DNA of 64,000 bases from Bursaphelenchus xylophilus. Taxonomy: Eukaryota > Nematoda > Chromadorea > Rhabditida > Aphelenchoididae. Numbering within the stretch: the first letter of the stretch is position 1; each line of letters starts with the position of its first letter. Position numbers and translations under genes: made by a program. The stretch lies in NCBI GenBank assembly GCA_904066235.2, contig CAJFCV020000001.1, forward strand, positions 2,418,001 to 2,482,000, in the 5' to 3' direction. Under the pieces are notes generated by a model. The model saw only the letters and a program-made list of their open reading frames with translations. It searched no databases and was not told where the DNA came from. This document shows positions 58,465-64,000 of this stretch, one piece after another.

Positions 58465-59288
58465 ATGCGACTAAAATTACTGTCATTTGCAATATGTCTG
58501 CTTGGTAATTTTTTCAAAACTTTGTAGCTCTTGAATTCCAAAAGTAATAGCTTTTTGACCGCTTTGTTTCAGCAGTCACTGTACGATCGGACTTGGAGGA
58601 GTTTGAGGACAATGCGAAAAAAGTTATACAAGTTGTCTCAGAGGGCGCCTCTGCCATCTTCGGGCCTCAGGGCCTACTGCAGACCATCGAGAAAGGCGTG
58701 AAACAAGTGACGGGTCAGCAACAACCGGAGATAAATCTTGGTGGACTAAAAATTAAAATTCCCGATGTAGTAATTCAGAAGGCCAATATTGCTGAAAAAG
58801 ATGACGATGAAGACGAGGAAAGGGACGATAAGGCAATAAACAAGAAGGAAGGAGACGACGAAGATGATGAAGACTCTCCGAACAACGATGACAAAAACGA
58901 TTCAGATCAAGAAGGCGACAACAAAAATGCAGAAGGGCAAGACAACACTGAAAGCGAGGGAAACGATGATGATGGCAGTCCAATGAACAATATTGGAGCG
59001 GATAACCTGAAACAGATGCTTCAAGGACAAGATCTACGAGAACTTGTGAAGGGCCTAGGTGGTGGTGATCAAGGAAATCAAGAAGAAGACGACGGCGGAG
59101 ACGATTCTGAAGCTGGAACTGATGATGATGGAGCTGGTGAGGATTCTGGTGCTGGAAGCGACGCTGGAGCCGGAGGAGAAGATGACGGAGAAAACCCCGA
59201 AGGCTTTGGCGCACGTCCTGCAGCTGGACAAGGAAGTGCCGGTGGAGGAGATAGTGATCAAGACAAGCTGCGTTGGGATGTAGCCTGA
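58465..59288 (+). CDS. Secreted acidic Asp/Gly-rich protein P11 (251 aa)
   Basis: Exon 1 58465-58504 (40 nt) and exon 2 58573-59288 join in phase to 251 residues. Signal peptide MRLKLLSFAICLLAVTVRS. A short ordered-looking region (LEEFEDNAKKVIQVVSEGA, GPQGLLQTIEKGVKQVTGQQ, EINLGGLKIKIPDVVI) is followed by about 150 residues rich in Asp, Glu, Gly, Asn and Ser with DDDEDEERDD-like runs and a second amphipathic block (NNIGADNLKQMLQGQDLREL). Very acidic, probably disordered, possibly calcium-binding. The last codons and the TGA lie in a hairpin (about 59270-59317), so the original C-terminus may have been lost to an insertion. D/G-rich composition recalls the 61744 ORF. Confidence 0.8.
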
Positions 59289-59317
59289 CTACGTCGCTAC
59301 GCGACTCGTCAGCCTAC
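59270..59317. repeat. Hairpin across the P11 stop
   Basis: GCGTTGGGATGTAGCCTGAC and 'gtcagcctacattcccaacg' are inverted, separated by about 10-15 bases that include a smaller GTCGCTACGCGAC palindrome. The P11 stop codon TGA lies in the left arm. Confidence 0.8.
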
Positions 59318-59357
59318 ATTCCCAACGCGGGTGTGCGCGCAAAGCGCCACCAAATTA

Positions 59358-59456
59358 ACCTAAGCCTAAGCGGCTAAGCAGCCTAAGCAAACTAAGCCTG
59401 AGCTAAGCCTAAGCAGCCTAAGCGGCTAAGCAAACTAAGCCTATGCGCTAAGCACC
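59358..59456. repeat. CTAAGC-rich minisatellite with telomere-like units
   Basis: About 100 bp built of CCTAAGC and GGCTAAGC units in irregular order. It contains CCTAAGCCTAAGC, two in-register copies of GCCTAA, the complement of the nematode telomere repeat TTAGGC. Other units differ by indels. Confidence 0.65.
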
Positions 59457-60105
59457 GCGCAGTGCACCTTATAAACTCACAGTGAACCTTCTCACCGCAC
59501 AGTGCACTCGCGAAAACCCGGAGAAAATAAAAAAATTTCGAACCCGCGCGAACCCAACCGATATCGCCCTCGGAAAAATACTGGGACCCGAAATCGACGA
59601 GAAAGCTAGAGAAATTTTTGCTCTCTCACGAAAATGCAAACTCAACTTTTGCCACGCCCCTTTTTCCACGTTGCGACACGGTTTGCACAGTGCAATCTTG
59701 CCAAACGAAGCCTTTCCCAATTTGCACCGTGCAAAATTTGTTGGCGGAGTGTCGCAAAATATTTTGCAGACACTCCCCTTCGAAACCTGAAATTTGGAAA
59801 AATTTGCACAGTGCAATCAACAAAAAAGCCTACGTTCGTAGGCTTTTTTTCATTTCGCACAGTGCGAAAAACACCCTCCAAACGTTTTCCCAGGCACCCC
59901 CCTTTTGATTTTCCCACTTTCCCCCCAGACGCACCGTGCACTCTGCATTTTACCCAGAGAGCTAGGCTTTTTCTCAATTTGCACAGTGCGAATCCCAATT
60001 TTGGCTTTGTCGCTGCGCGAATTTTGGCTTTGTCGCTGCGCGACAAAGCAAAAGAAAAAATCCGCACAGTGCATCCTTTCGAAAGTGTTTTTGCACAGTG
60101 CGGAG
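59457..60105. repeat. GCACAGTGC-motif cluster
   Basis: Ten or so copies of GCAC(A/C)GTGC spaced 20-110 bp apart in a stretch also holding the inverted AAGCCTACG/CGTAGGCTT pair near 59.83-59.85 kb. The motif is a near-palindrome with a one-base centre. No coding frame is accepted here. Confidence 0.7.
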
Positions 60106-60140
60106 GCCCCCGCGCTCGGTCCCTTTTTGATTCCGAGAGA

Positions 60141-60210
60141 GCCACCCATGGCGCAGTGGGTAGCGCGGAAGTCTGGCAATCTGAAGTCCCCGGAGGTTCA
60201 ATCCCCGGAA
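60141..60210 (+). other. tRNA-like sequence without a 3' acceptor strand
   Basis: GGCGCAGTGGGTAGCGCG has the form of an A-box/D-arm, 'gtctggcaatctgaag' is anticodon-arm-like, and CCGGAGGTTCAATCCCCGG is a B-box/T-arm with a paired stem. The 5' strand GCCACCC has no complement after the T-arm, where the sequence becomes A-rich. Best read as a tRNA pseudogene or the head of a tRNA-derived SINE, close to a methionine-tRNA body with an altered anticodon. Confidence 0.6.
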
Positions 60211-60211
60211 A

Positions 60212-61743
60212 AAAAATTATACCACGTTGTAGTACAATTAGAGGGCCGTCATATTTTGGGTTTTTTACCCAAAAGTTTTGACTTTTTCGGGGTGAAATAA
60301 TTAATGGAAAATTTGGCCAGAATTAAATTCGGCCAGACCGTATTTTAGAAAAATATGCAGATTTTTACACTCCTCCTGATCGAGTTTTCAATTTCCGAAC
60401 GATTGAGCCAGGTCCTGTCTTCGTATCTCTACTCGTTCAAAAGTTACGGTACTTTTTATGTTTACGATGTTACAGTAACTCGGTTTCAAGAAATGGCGGA
60501 AACGCGTCAACTTTTGTTTTGAAGAGCTATTTAAACTCAGTAGAATGCTTTTTGAGGCGGGTGGATACGATCAAAATTGGCCGAGATACTGTATTTTTAA
60601 GCCAGATACCTTGTTACAGTAATCCCTCGTGTAGCGACAGACCTGGAACCGTGAAATACACCTTGAAAGACGTGTAATGACGAGTACTACCAGTGCTGTG
60701 AATTTTGTCCGGCGCGATTGCGTCAACGCTGAGAAAATGGCGGAAAAGCGCCTTACGGCGCAAAAGCTACCGTAACCCACAGTAAGCCGAAAAAAATCGG
60801 CGAGATAGGAGGACTATGATACCACTTGTGATGGTGATTTTTCACGTAGATTCAGAATTTGGCATCAGAATTTGAAATTTCCTTCATCTACACCTGTAGC
60901 CTAAGGGTGAAAAAATTGAAAATGTTACAGTAGCCGTAGTTTTGAATTTACATGAAAGAATCCAATTAGAAAGTTTGAAAGGAATAGAAAACACGTCCGA
61001 TAAAGAAAGAATGGTACTCGGCGCTCGTTTCGCTCGCGAGATGTTTTTGAGTATGTCACAAAATCACTTCGCGAATTGTTTAGAACCGGGGACTGTAACC
61101 CGCCGTCCGAAAACCACTTCAGGCGCTTCCAAAAAACGCTCCGCAACTTTCCATGGCAGCGATTTTTGATTAAGGTCCTAGTTCCGGAGATACGAAAATC
61201 GGATTTTGGATTTGAAATCCGGATATAACCAATATGCAAATTTTTGTTCAAAAAGCATGTCAGATTTGGAGTCAGCGTGAAAAATGACCCACAGTGCATG
61301 AAGGAAACGTGTGGATAGCTGGCCGTTTTCATGTCGAATCGTTTTTGACTTTTTGGAACCTTCCAGTCCCGAGAGCCGCCCGCGATGGGGACACGACCGC
61401 GTTATGTAGAAATTTCTGAAAATCTATTTGAAGTGTTTTGCAAGAGATCTATCGGAACGGGACCTGGCTAACTATCTTTAAAAAGCCGCAAAGGTGGCTC
61501 AAAAAAGGGGTACTTTTTAAAAAGTCGGTTTTTTGCAATTTTCAAAATGACACTCCAACTATGGTGAAAAAACGAGTACCATATTCAGGTGTAGAATTTC
61601 ATTCCACGAATTCTGAAAAAAAAATCGGCAGCATAGCTCCAAAAAGAAAGAAGAAAACTCGATTTTTCAGTACCGACCGGTCGATAATGACAGCCACTAA
61701 AAAAAAGTCATTTGGGTATCACAAAGAGTAAAAAAAAGAATGT
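60212..61743. other. Interval between P11 flank and terminal repetitive ORF
   Basis: About 1.5 kb without accepted gene. The text is unlike the MITE families above and shows no clear inverted ends. Frames on both strands are short. Several GTTACAGTA and TTTTTCGGC-like strings recur. It may be an old insertion whose ends are the 59.3-kb hairpin and a place near 61.74 kb, but I could not find a matching right end. Confidence 0.35.
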
Positions 61744-64000
61744 ATGGAAAAAAAAGTGAAAAAAATTGAAGTTAAGAGGAAACGGTCAGAAGCCCTTAAT
61801 GTAGAGGGGGCGCGGCGGAGCGCGGCTCCCGAAACCGACGATGGAGATTCTGGTGCGGGAGGTGATCCTAGCGGTCCTCGTGCAGGAGACGTAGGTGACG
61901 CTGGCGATGATGCAGGAGGCAATGGAGCCGGCGGAGGAGATGCCGGTGCTGGCGGTGGAGATCCCGGCGCAGGCGATGCTGGAGGAACTGGTGGTGGTGA
62001 CCCAGGAGCTGGCGGAGCCGGTGGTGATGACCCTAGTGCTGGCGGAGGAGACCCTGGTGCTGCCGGAGCTGGCGGTGGGGAACCCGGCGTAGGCGGAGCT
62101 GGTGGTGATGACCCTGGGGCTGGCGGAGCCGGTGGTGGGGATCCTGGAGCTGGAGGAGCCGGTGGAGGAGATCCCGGTGCTGGCGGAGCTGGTGGTGGCG
62201 ACCCTGGAGCTGGCGGTGGTGATCCAGGAGCTGCTGGAGCCGGTGGCGGTGACCCTGGAGCTGGAGGAGCTGGTGGAGGAGATCCCGGTGCTGGGGGTGC
62301 TGGTGGTGGTGACCCCGGCGCAGGCGGAGCTGGTAGCGGTGACCCTGGAGTTGGCGGAGGCGATGCTGGAGGCGGCGGCGGAGGAGATCCCGGTGCTGGG
62401 GGTGGTGACGCCGGAGGAGGTGGAGGAGGAGATCCTGGTGCTGGCGGAGGAGAAGGCGGAGACGAGAAAGGCGGGGAGGACCATGCTGAACTCGCACACG
62501 GAAAGCCTGAACTCGAGGCCACCGAACCCAAAGGTAATGAGACCTCGTTGGACGAAGAGATAGCAAAGGCTTGTAAAGGCAAATCGGAAGAAGACAAAAA
62601 GCAATGCAAAGAGCTGAAGGCAAAGAAGAAAGATCTCGAGGAGATGGAGAAAGCCTGCAAGGGAAAAAGCAGTGGCGATAAGAAGAAATGTGAAGAATTG
62701 AAAGCCAAAATCAAGAGGTCCGAGAGTGAAGAAGGTGGTGAAGAAGATGATGAAGGTAAAGCAAAGAAAAACGGCACTAGCGACGAGGACATGAAGAAGG
62801 TTTGTTCGGGAAAAAGCAAAGAGGACAAGAAGAAGTGTGCCGAACTCAGGGCGAAGGAGAAGCAAGATGAAGCGCTGGAGAAGGCCTGTAATGGCAAAAG
62901 TAAATCGGACAAAAAGAAGTGCGAAGAATTGAAGGCAAAGAAGGAGAAGGAAGATAAAAATAAGAAAGATAAGGAGTCTGATGACGAAGAAGACGAGGGT
63001 AAAAAGAAGGAGATGAGTAAAGAAGACCTGAATAAGTTGTGCAAGAGTAAGACAAAAGAAGACAAGAAGAAATGTTCGGAACTAAAGGCACAGAAGAAGC
63101 AAGAAGAAGCCCTGGAAAAGGCTTGTAAGGGTAAAAGTAAGAAGGACCAGAAGAAATGTGAAGAACTGAAGTCAAAGAAGGAAAAAGAAGACAAAAAGAA
63201 GGAGAAAGAAAAGAAAAAAGATGAGGATGAAGAGAAACAGCCGAAGAACGAACCAAAGGAAGAGATGAGTAAAGTTTGCAAAGGCAAGAGCAAAGAGGAT
63301 AAGAAGAAATGCGCCGAATTAAAAGCCCAGAAAAAAATTGATGACGCTATGGAAAAGGCATGCAAAGGAAAGGGCAAAAACGACCAAAAGAAGTGCCAAG
63401 AAATGAAAGCCAAGAAAGAAAAGGAGCAAAAGGGCAAAGAGAAGCCGAATGATGACAAGGAGAGCACAAAGCATAGCGCGGAAATGGATAAAGTTTGTAA
63501 GGGGAAAAGTCCGGCCGATAAGAAAAAATGCCAAGAACTAAGGACAAAACAAGGCAAGGAGGACAAAAACGAGCAAGATAAAGAAGAACGGCCCAACTCA
63601 AAGGCCGATAAGCAACAAAACGACAAGGAATGCAAAGGAAAGTCGTCGGCTGAAAGAAAAAAGTGCTTGGAGTTGAAAGCCAGACAAAGCAAAGGAGACA
63701 AACCGAAGGAAAGCCACAAGGAAAAAGAAGGTGAACACCAGGAAAAACAGCCGAAGGATATTGAAGGTCAATGCAAGGGAAAAACAAGAGGAGACCGCCA
63801 GAAATGCAAGGAGATGTTGGCCAAAGGCAAAGGCAAACCGAATGACAAAACAAAAGAGGTGAAAAAAGATGGAGAATCGAAGAAACCGGGTAAGAAGGAG
63901 GGTAGTCAGCCCGCGGACAAGTTACGAAAGAAGCCAGAAAACGATCAGAAGCCAAGTAAGAACCCAAAATCCGAGCCAAAAAGAAATAAGGAAAATACAA
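61744..64000 (+). CDS. Long repetitive protein: Gly/Asp/Pro decapeptides then Lys-rich C-x10-C repeats (3' end outside window)
   Basis: From ATG 61744 the frame is open to the window edge (752 codons) with an in-frame stop just upstream. Basic start (MEKKVKKIEVKRKRSEAL), then from about residue 30 to 240 a Gly-rich region with more than fifteen imperfect GGGDPGAGGA units. From about residue 260 on, eleven repeats of the form C-K-G-K-S-x-x-D-K-K-x-C-x-E-L-K-A-K (for example ACKGKSEEDKKQCKELKAKK) alternate with Lys/Glu/Asp spacers. Each repeat has two cysteines ten residues apart, suited to an intrachain or interchain bridge between helices. There is no signal peptide at this ATG, so a 5' exon encoding one may exist. 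The strong antisense open frames are shadows of the codon bias. Function unknown; the repeats suggest a structural or matrix protein. Confidence 0.75.
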   Translation, partial: MEKKVKKIEVKRKRSEALNVEGARRSAAPETDDGDSGAGGDPSGPRAGDVGDAGDDAGGNGAGGGDAGAGGGDPGAGDAGGTGGGDPGAGGAGGDDPSAGGGDPGAAGAGGGEPGVGGAGGDDPGAGGAGGGDPGAGGAGGGDPGAGGAGGGDPGAGGGDPGAAGAGGGDPGAGGAGGGDPGAGGAGGGDPGAGGAGSGDPGVGGGDAGGGGGGDPGAGGGDAGGGGGGDPGAGGGEGGDEKGGEDHAELAHGKPELEATEPKGNETSLDEEIAKACKGKSEEDKKQCKELKAKKKDLEEMEKACKGKSSGDKKKCEELKAKIKRSESEEGGEEDDEGKAKKNGTSDEDMKKVCSGKSKEDKKKCAELRAKEKQDEALEKACNGKSKSDKKKCEELKAKKEKEDKNKKDKESDDEEDEGKKKEMSKEDLNKLCKSKTKEDKKKCSELKAQKKQEEALEKACKGKSKKDQKKCEELKSKKEKEDKKKEKEKKKDEDEEKQPKNEPKEEMSKVCKGKSKEDKKKCAELKAQKKIDDAMEKACKGKGKNDQKKCQEMKAKKEKEQKGKEKPNDDKESTKHSAEMDKVCKGKSPADKKKCQELRTKQGKEDKNEQDKEERPNSKADKQQNDKECKGKSSAERKKCLELKARQSKGDKPKESHKEKEGEHQEKQPKDIEGQCKGKTRGDRQKCKEMLAKGKGKPNDKTKEVKKDGESKKPGKKEGSQPADKLRKKPENDQKPSKNPKSEPKRNKENT

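Noticed and set aside
59634..60281. Overlapping long frames on both strands near 60 kb
   Set aside because: They arise from the repeated GCACAGTGC block, where stops are scarce in several frames. No conserved protein features.
61719..63719. Very long minus-strand open frame rich in Ser/Phe/Pro
   Set aside because: Antisense shadow of the plus-strand repetitive frame, whose Lys/Glu/Gly codon bias keeps the reverse frame free of stops. The plus strand shows clear protein repeats.

Overview
The window is nuclear DNA from a eukaryote, most likely a nematode. Genes are split by short GT-AG introns with TTTTCAG-type acceptors, many only 35-70 bp. Intergenic and intronic space is AT-rich and crowded with short palindromic repeats. 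Recognisable genes (SLC66A2/PQLC1-type PQ-loop protein, aminergic GPCR, sideroflexin, trehalase with a GPI-like tail) fit an invertebrate animal. I could not run searches, so the species is open. Exon models were built by hand from splice sites, reading phase and paralogue comparison.

Layout. 0.9-2.3 kb: 3' end of an unrecognised gene. 4.9-14.1 kb: SLC66A2-type gene with a 7.8-kb intron that holds, on the other strand, a complete aminergic GPCR and an orphan secreted-protein ORF. 15.3-19 kb: two minus-strand single-pass membrane proteins with Lys/Ser-rich segments. 20.2-22.4 kb: sideroflexin. 22.6-28.4 kb: trehalase on the minus strand, with a same-strand tRNA-Pro in one intron. 30.6-42.0 kb: four paralogues of a secreted pepsin-fold (A1) family in which both catalytic DTG motifs are gone, plus a C-terminal fragment of a fifth. 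42.7-59.3 kb: a cluster of about ten very small secreted-peptide genes, several predicting short, cationic, amphipathic or Gly-rich hydrophobic mature peptides, plus one membrane protein and one secreted acidic protein. 61.7 kb to the edge: a long repetitive ORF with Gly/Asp/Pro decapeptides followed by about eleven Lys-rich C-x10-C repeats.

The most interesting part is 30-59 kb. A local expansion of catalytically dead aspartic-protease-like secreted proteins sits beside a cluster of orphan antimicrobial-like peptides. The peptides share an almost invariant gene plan: a 40- or 46-nt signal-peptide exon ended by a phase-1 intron. A secretory or innate-defence role for the locus is inference from signal peptides, charge and gene turnover. 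Nothing in the sequence proves it.

Non-coding space is dominated by non-autonomous elements: family A (about 150 bp, termini TCAGTCTGTCGGGAAAATAA, flanked by TA), family B (about 250-bp near-perfect palindrome), family C (hAT-like, 8-bp target duplications, internal GGCTCCG repeats), family D (rich in GCACAGTGC), family E (about 50-bp inverted termini) and several foldbacks. Several are nested in one another, which gives relative ages. I saw no transposase gene.
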